64,000 nt of DNA from Deltaproteobacteria bacterium. GTDB taxonomy: Bacteria > Myxococcota_A > UBA9160 > UBA4427. Location: assembly GCA_029261855.1 (NCBI GenBank), contig JAJDAN010000088.1:1-64000 (forward strand). The letters run 5' to 3'. Below the pieces are notes generated by a model that searched no databases, had not been told where the DNA came from, and was given only the letters and a program-made list of their open reading frames with translations. Below, piece by piece: positions 35,139-46,024 of this stretch. The position numbers and the translations under genes were made by a program. Numbering within the stretch: the first letter of the stretch is position 1; each line of letters opens with the position of its first letter.

Positions 35139-36461
35139 ATGGAACAGAGAAATGTGCTCGCTGAAGCGGGCGCGTGCATTCGGCCAATCGTCGGCAGCCG
35201 CCCTTTTGGTTTGCTTCTCGCCCTACTGACGGCGACCTTCGTGCTTCATCCGAGCACGGTCCATGCCGAGGGCGAGCGGGCCAACGGCGTCGCCCTGGGC
35301 CTGCCCGTAGCCCTCGCCAAGGCGATTCAGCACAACAAGGAACTTGCCGCGTTCGAGTTTCGGCTCGAGGAACAGCTGGGACGGGTCCAGCAAGCCGGCC
35401 TCGTTCCGAACCCGGAACTCAAGGTCGTTCTCGAGGACGCCGTCGGTAGCGGCAAGTTCAGCGGCTTCAGCCGCGCGCAGACTACGCTCAGTCTCGAGTG
35501 GGTCCTGGAGGGGAGGATTCGCAGGCGCCGGGTCGGGGTGGCAGCGGCACGCTCCAGTCTGCTGGCTCTGGACGCCGAGATTCTTCGGCTGGACGTCGCG
35601 GCCGAGACCGCACAACACTTCCTGAGCAGCCTCGCGAACCAGGCGCGACTCGAGAACGCAAGCGAGGCGGTCTCTCTTGCGGAACAGCTGGTTGGCGCAG
35701 TCAAGCGCAGGGTCCGCGCCGGCAAGTCACCAAGCGCGGAGCTGGCCCGCGCGGAAGCGGAACTCGCTGCCATGAGGCTCGCCCGCGACGACATCACCCA
35801 CGAGCTGTCTATCGCCTATCACCGACTTGCTGCCCAGTGGGGCGACATGGAGCCAGGCTTCTCGAGTGTCGGTGGAGACCTTCTGGCCCTACCCACCACG
35901 GAACCCTTTCCCACCCTCGCTGCGCACATCGAACAGAATCCGCAGTTCACGCGTTTCGTGTCGGAAGCGCGGGTCGCGGAAGCGAACGTTCGCGCTGCTG
36001 AGGCGCGACGCTGGCCCACACTGCGACCTACTCTGGGCGTGCGCCGCTACGAAGAAACAGACGATGCTGCGCTCTACGCGGAGCTGACAATCCCGCTTCC
36101 CTTGTTCAGCAGAAACCAAGGCCAGCTCACCGAGTCCCGGGCTGCCTTGGCGAAGACGCGCGCGGATGCGAGCGCCGCGCGAGTGCGGGTGCATACCGTG
36201 CTCTTCGAGCTCTACGAGGAGCTTCAACACCACCTGCACCGCGCGGAGACTCTCGACGACGAGATCATTCCGCGACTCGCGCAAGCTCTCGAAGAGACGC
36301 GCCGGGGATACGAGCAGGGCCGGTACAGCTATTTCGAGTGGGGAATCGTTCAGGCTGACCTGATCGCCGCAAGAAACGAACTGATCGAGGCGAGCACCGG
36401 TGTGCATCGACTCGTCATCGCACTCGAGCGCCTAACTGGCGAATCGATGACTAGACCATGA
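35139..36461 (+). CDS. czcC: TolC-type outer-membrane factor of the metal RND pump (CzcC-like)
   Basis: A 440-residue outer-membrane efflux protein. The signal peptide is followed by two internally related OEP halves with long amphipathic helices. The typical starts are ALAKAIQHNKELAAFEFRLEEQLGRVQQAGLVPNPEL in style and, in the second half, RVAEANVRAAEARRWPTLRPTLGVRR, ending in VIALERLTG. CzcC/CusC-like length and position before the adaptor and pump genes fix its role: the exit duct for metal ions. ATGA overlap with the adaptor gene shows coupling. The symbol is by analogy; cnrC or nccC may be equally apt. Confidence 0.85.
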   Translation: MEQRNVLAEAGACIRPIVGSRPFGLLLALLTATFVLHPSTVHAEGERANGVALGLPVALAKAIQHNKELAAFEFRLEEQLGRVQQAGLVPNPELKVVLEDAVGSGKFSGFSRAQTTLSLEWVLEGRIRRRRVGVAAARSSLLALDAEILRLDVAAETAQHFLSSLANQARLENASEAVSLAEQLVGAVKRRVRAGKSPSAELARAEAELAAMRLARDDITHELSIAYHRLAAQWGDMEPGFSSVGGDLLALPTTEPFPTLAAHIEQNPQFTRFVSEARVAEANVRAAEARRWPTLRPTLGVRRYEETDDAALYAELTIPLPLFSRNQGQLTESRAALAKTRADASAARVRVHTVLFELYEELQHHLHRAETLDDEIIPRLAQALEETRRGYEQGRYSYFEWGIVQADLIAARNELIEASTGVHRLVIALERLTGESMTRP

Positions 36462-37705
36462 GGTGGGTCATGATCAATCGCACGGCACGGGCCTGGGCCG
36501 GGCTGCTCGCCGTCCTGCTCATCGCTTGCAGCGGAGGCTGGGAGCCGGGGGGCGAGCGTCATGGAGAAGGGACCTCTCTGGAACCGAAGGGGCCAAACGG
36601 TGGTCGCTTGCTGGTCTCGGGCGACCTCTCGCTCGAACTCACGATTTTCGAACGCGGCCTTCCGCCGGAGTTTCGAGTCTGGGCGACGAAAGACGGAGAA
36701 GCGCTGGACCCCGGTGACATCGAGCTGAGCATCGAACTCACGAGGCTCGGGGGAAGAGTGGACAGGATTTCGTTCCTGCCGCAGGGGGACTTCCTCCGAG
36801 GCGAGAGCGTGATCTACGAGCCGCATTCCTTCGCAGTATCGATCGAAGCGGTCCACGAGGGCAAGAAACACACGTGGGAGTACGACAACTTCGAGGGGCG
36901 CACGAGAATCGAGGCCGCGGTAGCAGATGCGCTCGGAGTCAGAACTGCGATAGCTGGGGAAGTGACATTGGTGAACAGCGTGCGCGTCTACGGTCGCATT
37001 CGCGTCGACCCGAAGCGCGTCCGCGAAATTCGAGCCCGATTCGATGGCATGGTTCGCGAAGTGCACCCAGATGTCGGGACGTCGGTCCGGAAGGGCGACA
37101 GACTTCTCACTGTAGAAAGCGACGAGAGTCTGAAGACCTACACCATTTCCGCACCGATCGGGGGTGTCGTAACCCAACGCGACGCCAACCCCGGCGAGCA
37201 CACGAGCGGACGACTCTTGCTGACCATCACCGACACGTCCTCCGTCCGGGCCGACTTGGCTGTATTTCCCGGCGACCGAGCGCTCGTCCGCGTCGGCAAT
37301 CCCGTTGCCATTGCTCTAGCTACGGGTGGTAGCCCGGTGTCGGGCGTCATCTCCACGCTCGAGGTCCTCGCGCGAGATGACCAGTCGGTAGTAGCCCAGA
37401 TCTTCCTCGAGAATCCGGACGGCGAGCTTCCGCCCGGCAGCTTCGTGGTTGCAGATGTGACCGTCGGGGAGCACTCCGTGCCGGTCGCGGTAGAGAAGGT
37501 CGGACTCCAGGCGTTTAGAGACTTCACGGTCGTCTATGCGCAGGTGGGTGAGGAGTATGAAGTTCGGATGCTCGAACTGGGTCGGGACGCGACGGACTAC
37601 GTGGAGGTGTTGAGTGGTCTCGACCCTGGAACACGCTACGTGACCGAGAACAGCTACCTCATCAAAGCCGACATCGAGAAGTCCGGCGCAACCCACGACC
37701 ACTGA
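36458..37705 (+). CDS. czcB: Membrane-fusion adaptor of the metal RND pump (CzcB-like lipoprotein)
   Basis: A 415-residue periplasmic adaptor. The signal peptide ends in a good lipobox, LIAC. A CzcB-type N-terminal beta domain precedes the barrel-sandwich hybrid with FDGMVREVHPDVGTSVRKGDRLLTVES and SAPIGGVVTQRDANPGEH. Beta-barrel and membrane-proximal domains follow, and the tail ends in THDH. It links the RND pump to the outer-membrane duct and may hand over metal. It starts within the czcC stop (ATGA) and lies 9 bases before czcA. Confidence 0.88.
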   Translation: MRWVMINRTARAWAGLLAVLLIACSGGWEPGGERHGEGTSLEPKGPNGGRLLVSGDLSLELTIFERGLPPEFRVWATKDGEALDPGDIELSIELTRLGGRVDRISFLPQGDFLRGESVIYEPHSFAVSIEAVHEGKKHTWEYDNFEGRTRIEAAVADALGVRTAIAGEVTLVNSVRVYGRIRVDPKRVREIRARFDGMVREVHPDVGTSVRKGDRLLTVESDESLKTYTISAPIGGVVTQRDANPGEHTSGRLLLTITDTSSVRADLAVFPGDRALVRVGNPVAIALATGGSPVSGVISTLEVLARDDQSVVAQIFLENPDGELPPGSFVVADVTVGEHSVPVAVEKVGLQAFRDFTVVYAQVGEEYEVRMLELGRDATDYVEVLSGLDPGTRYVTENSYLIKADIEKSGATHDH

Positions 37706-40837
<3,132 letters not shown>

Positions 40838-40921
40838 GAAGCTGGAGCAGCTGTCTTCGGCCCGATGGCACTCCTCGCGGCCGGCTAGTCCATGGCAAGC
40901 CGCACTTCGGAGGCATCTCGT

Positions 40922-42067
40922 TCAGGACGTGAGCTGTTCGAGTAGCCGGACCGCATGGTCTGGACCCGGTAGGGCCTCGATCTCCTGCTCGAACTCGCGT
41001 GCCCGCCGGCGCATTGCAGGGTCCTGCAGGACCGCTGCGGCTGCGGCGCGCACGTCGTCGGAACTCGAGTCCGTCGCCGACAGTACGCGCGCGACTCCCA
41101 GGGCCTTGCAGCGTGCCGCGTTCAGCGGCTGATCCGCACCGATCGGAATCAGCACCGAAGGCAAGCCGTGGGCCAGGGCGCCGAGGACGCTGCCCGAGCC
41201 TGCGTGCGAGACGACGAGATCACAGTGCGGAAGCAGCGCTGCCTGGGGGATGTAGGACGCGACGTGCACGTGGCCTGGCTGGGGGCCGAACTCCCTCGGG
41301 TCGATCTCGCGTCCCACGGTCACGACGGCGTTGACCGGAAGCTCGCGCAGTCCGGCAACGACGCGCGAGAACAGGTCGCCGGACTCGAGATTGAAGACCG
41401 TGCCCAACGTGAAGTACACCGTCGGGGCGTCGGGCCGTGTCACCGGCCACGTGGGACGCGCGATCTCGCCCGCTGCCCGGGATTCGCCGCGGAAGTGGTG
41501 CGCGGTCGCCGGCAGTGGAAAGGCGGGGTCGCGATAGCGCGGCGGGACCGGCGCGAGGACCAGATGACGACCGGGGGCCTCGAGGCGAGGATCCGGGTCC
41601 AGGCCGTGGGCGACCCGCAGCTCGTCGAGCGCCTCGACGACGACATCGGGCCGGACGAAGCCCCCCGCTGCGATGACAATGAAGGTCGCGAACGGCAGCC
41701 CCCGTCGCTCCGCCGCGACGAGCGCGCCGAAGTCCGTCTCGTCGAAGACGAGCACGTCCGGCCGCCAGTCCTCGCACAAGGCCATCAGCCTCGGTGCGCG
41801 GTACGCGCCGGAACGCCTCACGAAGCGTTCGCGCAGGTCGCGCTCTTCCCGCGCGCGGTCCAGGGGCTGCAGGTCCGTTCTTCCCCGCGGAGTCGGGGCC
41901 GACTCGCCCATCGGACGAGCCGCGAAGCCCGCGGCCTCGACCTCCGCGGATACCCCAGGCGAGCAGGCGAAGGCGACGACGTGTCCCTTCGCGACGGCAG
42001 CGCGGGCCACCGGAATCAGCGGCTCGAGATGACCGATCCCGCCCACGAAGCTGAAGAGGACACGCAC
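40922..42067 (-). CDS. GT1-type (UDP-glycosyltransferase/MGT-like) glycosyltransferase
   Basis: A 381-residue GT-B enzyme of the GT1 family. The N-terminus RVLFSFVGGIGHLEPLIPVARA is the acceptor-domain start. VYFTLGTVFN opens the C-terminal domain. The donor-binding motif is SHAGSGSVLGALAHGLPSVL followed by IPIGADQPLNA. Such enzymes glycosylate small hydrophobic molecules such as macrolides, sterols or hopanoids. It is the first gene outside the metal island and has island-unlike high GC. The next gene upstream in transcription lies 7 bases away, so the two may be co-transcribed. Confidence 0.9.
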   Translation of the reverse strand: MRVLFSFVGGIGHLEPLIPVARAAVAKGHVVAFACSPGVSAEVEAAGFAARPMGESAPTPRGRTDLQPLDRAREERDLRERFVRRSGAYRAPRLMALCEDWRPDVLVFDETDFGALVAAERRGLPFATFIVIAAGGFVRPDVVVEALDELRVAHGLDPDPRLEAPGRHLVLAPVPPRYRDPAFPLPATAHHFRGESRAAGEIARPTWPVTRPDAPTVYFTLGTVFNLESGDLFSRVVAGLRELPVNAVVTVGREIDPREFGPQPGHVHVASYIPQAALLPHCDLVVSHAGSGSVLGALAHGLPSVLIPIGADQPLNAARCKALGVARVLSATDSSSDDVRAAAAAVLQDPAMRRRAREFEQEIEALPGPDHAVRLLEQLTS

Positions 42068-42074
42068 CCGGGAG

Positions 42075-42464
42075 CTACCAGACGCGATCGGGAAGTCGGC
42101 CCAGGAAGGCGCCGATCACCCAGACGAACAGCGCCAACGACGCAACGACGTCCACGAGCATCACGCGCCGGATCTGCTCGTTCGTGTCGCCGACGAGCAA
42201 CACGATCACCACGAAGGAGACCATCGAAACCAGCCCTGCTGCGACGGCGGCGGGACGCAGCGGCAGGTGGAAGACCGACACCAGGAGCAGCACGCCGACG
42301 ATCCCGAACAGCACGGCGCGGTGCCGCATCAGCACGATCCCGTTGGGATCGACGAACGGAATGCCGTAGAGCGCCTCCAGGCGACCTGCGGAAACGACAC
42401 CGAGGACCGGGGCCAGATTGACCAGGGTCGCCAGCGCGATCACACCCGTGTAGATCTTCTCCAT
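42075..42464 (-). CDS. Small four-helix membrane protein
   Basis: A 129-residue protein with four hydrophobic helices: MEKIYTGVIALATLVNLAPVLG at the start, and a conserved-looking loop ALYGIPFVDPNGIVLMRHRAVLFG between helices 1 and 2. A family with this look exists in proteobacteria and is often misnamed in databases; no function is known. The start at 42464 is used because it precedes the first helix directly. It is 7 bases upstream (in transcription) of the GT1 gene. Confidence 0.65.
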   Translation of the reverse strand: MEKIYTGVIALATLVNLAPVLGVVSAGRLEALYGIPFVDPNGIVLMRHRAVLFGIVGVLLLVSVFHLPLRPAAVAAGLVSMVSFVVIVLLVGDTNEQIRRVMLVDVVASLALFVWVIGAFLGRLPDRVW

Positions 42465-42490
42465 CCGATGGGACCATGGCGGTCGCAGAC

Positions 42491-42712
42491 CTAGCGGGAA
42501 TCGGGGCGAGCAGACCGGTCGCGATCCGCCTGGCGGCGAAGCACGAAGCGCCGGGTCACCGCGAACAGAAGCACTGCAGCGACGGTGAGCCCGACGTGGA
42601 ACGGATCCGTCAGGAAATGCACGAAACCGGAATTCCCGGATGCATGGTCCGGGTGCGCGATGGCGGCGCTCGGAAGAAGGATGGTGGCGACGACGAGGGT
42701 GAATCTGGACAT
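42491..42712 (-). CDS. 73-residue exported/membrane small protein
   Basis: A signal-like N-terminus (VVATILLPSAAIAHPDH) is followed by a short segment HASGNSGFVHFLTDPFHVG and one membrane helix (about 40-55), then a basic tail RRFVLRRQADRDR. HPDH after the signal cleavage site resembles HupE/UreJ-like proteins, which begin with a metal-binding His motif, but this one is far shorter. The His residues could bind metal. It lies 26 bases from the four-helix protein gene. Confidence 0.55.
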   Translation of the reverse strand: MSRFTLVVATILLPSAAIAHPDHASGNSGFVHFLTDPFHVGLTVAAVLLFAVTRRFVLRRQADRDRSARPDSR

Positions 42713-42736
42713 GCGGACTCCTTGGCAGGGACGATA

Positions 42737-43195
42737 CTAGGGTTGCGAGATCTCGGGCTGCGCAATCCGCGGCTGAGGGATCTCTGGCTGAGAGAGGCGG
42801 GAGCTGTCGATGAGCGGCGTCCCTTCGACGACCATCCGCTTCACCTCCCAGATGTACGGGATGAAGACCTGCTTGCGGCGTGTGATCGACCCGTCGAGAA
42901 GCGCCACGCAGCCGGGCTCCAGCTCGAGCGCCATGCCGATGGCCTCCTGGGCGTGGATCTCGCCGTCGGGGATCCAGAAGATCTTGCGCGCCACGATCTC
43001 GGACTTCACGCGGCCCTTCCCGCGCCTCAGCTCGTCGTTGCCCTCGAGCTGAACGCTGTAGGTCGACACGACGCTGAAGTCGAGCACCCGAGTCGTCGTG
43101 CAAGCAGACGAAGACACGAGCACCCCACAACCGACCGCGACGAGCAGCGCGCGACGGCGGGCTCCGGGGCGACGGGGCGAAACCAGCTGGATCAA
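42737..43195 (-). CDS. Lipoprotein with Pro-rich repetitive tail
   Basis: A 152-residue product with a lipobox SSAC (about Cys32) followed by TTTRVLDFSVVSTYSVQL. The mature domain is small and mixed alpha/beta (VARKIFWIPDGEIHAQEAIGMALELEPGCVALLDGSI) and resembles small periplasmic lipoproteins of unknown role. The C-terminus is a tandem SQPEIPQPRIAQPEISQP. The start overlaps the preceding gene's stop by 4 bases (ATGA), tying it to the acylation operon upstream. Confidence 0.65.
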   Translation of the reverse strand: MIQLVSPRRPGARRRALLVAVGCGVLVSSSACTTTRVLDFSVVSTYSVQLEGNDELRRGKGRVKSEIVARKIFWIPDGEIHAQEAIGMALELEPGCVALLDGSITRRKQVFIPYIWEVKRMVVEGTPLIDSSRLSQPEIPQPRIAQPEISQP

Positions 43196-43812
43196 TCGGA
43201 CTTCCTTCCGGGTTCATGGCGCTCGGCGTCCACGATGTGCCCATGGATAGTCCGGGAGACGGTCGCGCGCCAACGCTGCTTCGCGGCCGGATCCCGGGCC
43301 GAGAGGCGGTCGAGAAAGCGAACCACCTGGTCCTTGTTTCCTTCCAATAGCTTGGAAGCGACGGACTTGACCGGTTGCTGCTTCAGCTCGTCGACGTGAA
43401 AGGCGTGAATCAGCCGGTCGATCAGCAGGATCTTGTCGGGATACGAGCTCGCCCGGGGGTAGCCGCGATGGAAGTCCTGGAAGGCGGCGATGGCGCGCCC
43501 TGTGTGCGCGTAGTGGTTGCGGACGCTCTGCCAATAGGTCTCTGCCGTCGTCGCCCAAAAGCACCTCGCGGCGGGACAGGGGCTTTCACCCCGTGCGGCG
43601 ACCGCGTAGACCTCGCCGCAGGCCGGGCACTCCACCTCGCGATGATGCACGAGGACGAAGACGCGACAACGGGCGTGCAGGCGAAGCCCGACGTCATCGC
43701 ACAGCTCGAGATCCCGGAACCCCTGGGCATCGGACTCGTACAACCGCTGCAGCAGGCGCGGCGGCAAGCGACCCGCCCAGCGGATCTTCGGGCGCGGGTC
43801 CTGCGAAGTCAT
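43192..43812 (-). CDS. Unknown 206-residue protein with a CxxC cluster
   Basis: A soluble 206-residue protein without signal peptide. VECPACGEVYAV and SPCPAARC (about residues 60-82) hold four Cys that could bind zinc. A helical C-terminal half follows (DKILLIDRLIHAFHVDELKQQPVKSVASKLLEGNKDQVVRFLDRLS), suggestive of a helical bundle. I do not recognise the family. The ATG has a GGAG site 5 bases upstream and overlaps the stop of the methyltransferase gene, so it is co-translated with the acylation genes. Confidence 0.7.
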   Translation of the reverse strand: MTSQDPRPKIRWAGRLPPRLLQRLYESDAQGFRDLELCDDVGLRLHARCRVFVLVHHREVECPACGEVYAVAARGESPCPAARCFWATTAETYWQSVRNHYAHTGRAIAAFQDFHRGYPRASSYPDKILLIDRLIHAFHVDELKQQPVKSVASKLLEGNKDQVVRFLDRLSARDPAAKQRWRATVSRTIHGHIVDAERHEPGRKSD

Positions 43813-44576
43813 CGCGCTCCTTCTCCGGCGACCCCTCTCTCTCCTGCAACTACAAGGCGATACCCGAGATCGAGGGCCGGCCCCGTCAGCCCTCGGCCGT
43901 AGCGCCGCTCCCATGCACCCGAGGCGAGGTCGCTCTGCAATGCGGCGAGCCCCGGTTCCGGGTCGGGCAGGTTGGCGAGGCTCGAGATGGCGCCGCGCAC
44001 GTCCTCGCGCAGGTAGGCCTCGGGACGCTTCCAGTAGGCTCCGAGGAAGCCGTCCGTGCAGTCTTCGGGCACCGGCACGTCGAAGACACTCGCCTTTCCG
44101 AGATGCCGCTGGATCTCCGACAGCGACGGCATGGTCCGCCGGTCGATCTCGACGATCTCCGGAAAGTAGTCGGCGAGCCAGAACCCCTCGAAGGCCGGGT
44201 CGTAGGTCAACAAGACGACCCGCCGGCGTGCGATGCGACGAAGCTCGTCGAGACCGCGCCCGAGGTCGGGCCAGTGGTGGATCGTCAGGATCGCGAGACT
44301 GGCGTCGACCGCGTCGTCGCGGAACGGCAGGTCGTTCGCCGAGGCTCGAATCACCGGAGCCGCGTCTGCGTCGCGTTGGCGGATCATGACGATGGAAGGC
44401 TCCACCGCGAAGAGGGTCCGGTCACGGGGTTCGTACGAGCCCGTCCCCGCGCCGACGTTCACGACACGGGTCGCGTCTCCAAGCGCGTCGTGGATCCGCG
44501 CTGCGATCCGCGAATCCGGTTGCCGCAGCGCCCGATAGCCGCGCCCGATCGTGTCGTAGAGGGTCACCGCGGACAC
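43809..44576 (-). CDS. Class I SAM methyltransferase of the acylation operon
   Basis: A 255-residue enzyme. Motif I is VVNVGAGTGSYEP, then LFAVEPS, ANDLPFRDDAVDASLAIL (Methyltransf_11 type) and LLTYDPAFEGFW. No membrane helices. It lies 7 bases after the MBOAT gene and overlaps the next gene (ATGA). It may methylate the sugar or acyl group handled by the operon; no direct evidence. Confidence 0.85.
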   Translation of the reverse strand: MSAVTLYDTIGRGYRALRQPDSRIAARIHDALGDATRVVNVGAGTGSYEPRDRTLFAVEPSIVMIRQRDADAAPVIRASANDLPFRDDAVDASLAILTIHHWPDLGRGLDELRRIARRRVVLLTYDPAFEGFWLADYFPEIVEIDRRTMPSLSEIQRHLGKASVFDVPVPEDCTDGFLGAYWKRPEAYLREDVRGAISSLANLPDPEPGLAALQSDLASGAWERRYGRGLTGPALDLGYRLVVAGERGVAGEGAR

Positions 44577-44583
44577 CCCCGCC

Positions 44584-45768
44584 TCAACCGAACAATGCGG
44601 CGCTGAACGCCTTCGCTCCTTCGATGCCCGTGAAGAAGAGGATATTCGTGAACGCGAAGTAATGGAAGGTCACGAGGGCACTGAGAGCGTAGCCCGCGCG
44701 TGAGCCGCGCCAGAGGCTGCGCCAGCCGGCCGGCAGACGCGCGCCTAGCGTCCTCGCGGGAGCCGCGACCCACAGCATTCCGGCCGCCTGGAGCAGCCCC
44801 CACAACACGAAGTTCCATCCGAGCCCGTGCCACAAGCCGCAGAAGGTCATGGTGACCGCGTGCGCGACGCCAATGGCGGCGACTTCGAAGCGATCGCCGC
44901 CGCTGCGCAGCAGCTTCCGGCTGATGGGAACGAACAGATACACGCGCAACCAGCGGGTGAGTGTCATGTGCCAGCGCTGCCACAGCTGCGTGATGTTCCG
45001 GCGAACCAGCGGGTTGTCGAAGTTCTCCTGGATCCGGATGCCGAACAGGGCGGACACGCCGATGGCGATGTCCGAGTAGCCCGCGAAGTCGAAGTAGATG
45101 CGCAGCGTGGTGGCCTGTACGGCCAGCAGCAGAACCCACCCGGACTGACCGGTGGGATCTTCCAGGATCGGCGCGGACCAGACCGCGAGGTAGTGCGAAA
45201 AGAGCATCGTCTTCACGAGCCCGAAGAGGATCCGTTCGAGACCCGCGAGGGCGTCGGGCAGGCGGGGACGCGGCACCTGCTTGCGGAAGTGATCGAACTC
45301 TTCGATGGGTCCGCTGCTGTAGATGGGCAGGAAGGCGATCCAGGCGAGCACGTCGACGAACGACGCGTCGCGCAACGCACCCCGCCACGCGTCCACCAGG
45401 GCGGCCGCCGCCTTCAAGGCGAGGTACGAGACCCCGAGCAGCACGAGTCCGCCCTGAGACGGCAGCAGGCCCCCGGTGTCGCCGCCGAACCCGCTCGGAC
45501 CGAGCTTGTTGAAGACGAAGAGCGCGACCAGCAGTGCGAGACCCGGAACGACGACGAGGGCGGGCCTCGGTCCAGCCCCGGAACCGAGGCTGCGAACGAC
45601 TGCGTAGACTCCGGCCGCCGTCGTCAGGACCAGGACGGGTAGGCGCAGGTCGAGGATCGCGAGCCCGACCAGGCTCGCGACGAGCAGCGCTTCGCGCCGA
45701 AGCCGGCTGGGCACCGAAAACGCGAAGATCGGTGCGAGAGCCAGCGCGCAGAGCAGCGCGAGCAACAT
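44584..45768 (-). CDS. MBOAT O-acyltransferase (DltB-like) lacking a C-terminal FIYxxF motif
   Basis: A 394-residue MBOAT with about 10-11 helices. LWQRWHMTLTRWLRVYLFVPISR contains His267, and the invariant His314 is in FCGLWHGLGWNFVLWG. IYFDFAGYSDIAIGVSALFGI is also typical. It is shorter than the AlgI-like MBOAT at 30186 and ends KAFSAALFG, with no hexapeptide. Immediately upstream lie an acyl carrier protein (1 base away) and an AMP ligase, the DltA-DltC-DltB order. The acyl-ACP would be the donor. It needs an acyl shuttle in trans, for which the 22031-22156 microprotein is a candidate. Confidence 0.9.
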   Translation of the reverse strand: MLLALLCALALAPIFAFSVPSRLRREALLVASLVGLAILDLRLPVLVLTTAAGVYAVVRSLGSGAGPRPALVVVPGLALLVALFVFNKLGPSGFGGDTGGLLPSQGGLVLLGVSYLALKAAAALVDAWRGALRDASFVDVLAWIAFLPIYSSGPIEEFDHFRKQVPRPRLPDALAGLERILFGLVKTMLFSHYLAVWSAPILEDPTGQSGWVLLLAVQATTLRIYFDFAGYSDIAIGVSALFGIRIQENFDNPLVRRNITQLWQRWHMTLTRWLRVYLFVPISRKLLRSGGDRFEVAAIGVAHAVTMTFCGLWHGLGWNFVLWGLLQAAGMLWVAAPARTLGARLPAGWRSLWRGSRAGYALSALVTFHYFAFTNILFFTGIEGAKAFSAALFG

Positions 45769-45769
45769 G

Positions 45770-46024
45770 CTACGCAGACCGCTCCTGCACGTAGGCGACG
45801 ATCATCGCGACCGTATCGAAGTGGTCTGCGTCGATGTCGCGGTCCGGGATCTCGATGTCGGCCAGGCGCTCGATGTGCGTCGCGAGCCGAACCAGATTGC
45901 CCGAATCGACGAGCCCGCTGCTGACCAGCTCTTCGTCTCGCCCGACTCCCGACACGCCGAGCTTCTTCTCCAGCCAGGCGCACACCTCGCGCTCGAGGGT
46001 CTCAGCTTCCATCTCGTCCTCCAA
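45770..46024 (-). CDS. Acyl carrier protein (DltC-like)
   Basis: An 84-residue acidic helical protein. The phosphopantetheine attachment site is Ser41 in LVSSGLVDSGNLVRL. The sequence around it (GLVDS) resembles stand-alone carrier proteins paired with FAAL or Dlt-type ligases more than the DSLD of fatty-acid synthase ACP. The start overlaps the ligase 3' end by 23 bases (Met5 at 46012 would reduce this), and one base separates it from the MBOAT. It should carry the acyl group activated by the ligase to the MBOAT at the membrane. Confidence 0.9.
   Translation of the reverse strand: MEDEMEAETLEREVCAWLEKKLGVSGVGRDEELVSSGLVDSGNLVRLATHIERLADIEIPDRDIDADHFDTVAMIVAYVQERSA

Noticed and set aside
40878-40888. 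CGGCCGGCTAG at the right edge of the metal island, also at 52557-52567 next to structured element copy 2
   Set aside because: Only 11 bases, GC-rich and without the stems of the element; chance is a sufficient explanation.
40838-40921. Short AGCTG/CAGCT stem after czcA as a terminator
   Set aside because: Five base pairs with no T-run; too weak to annotate.
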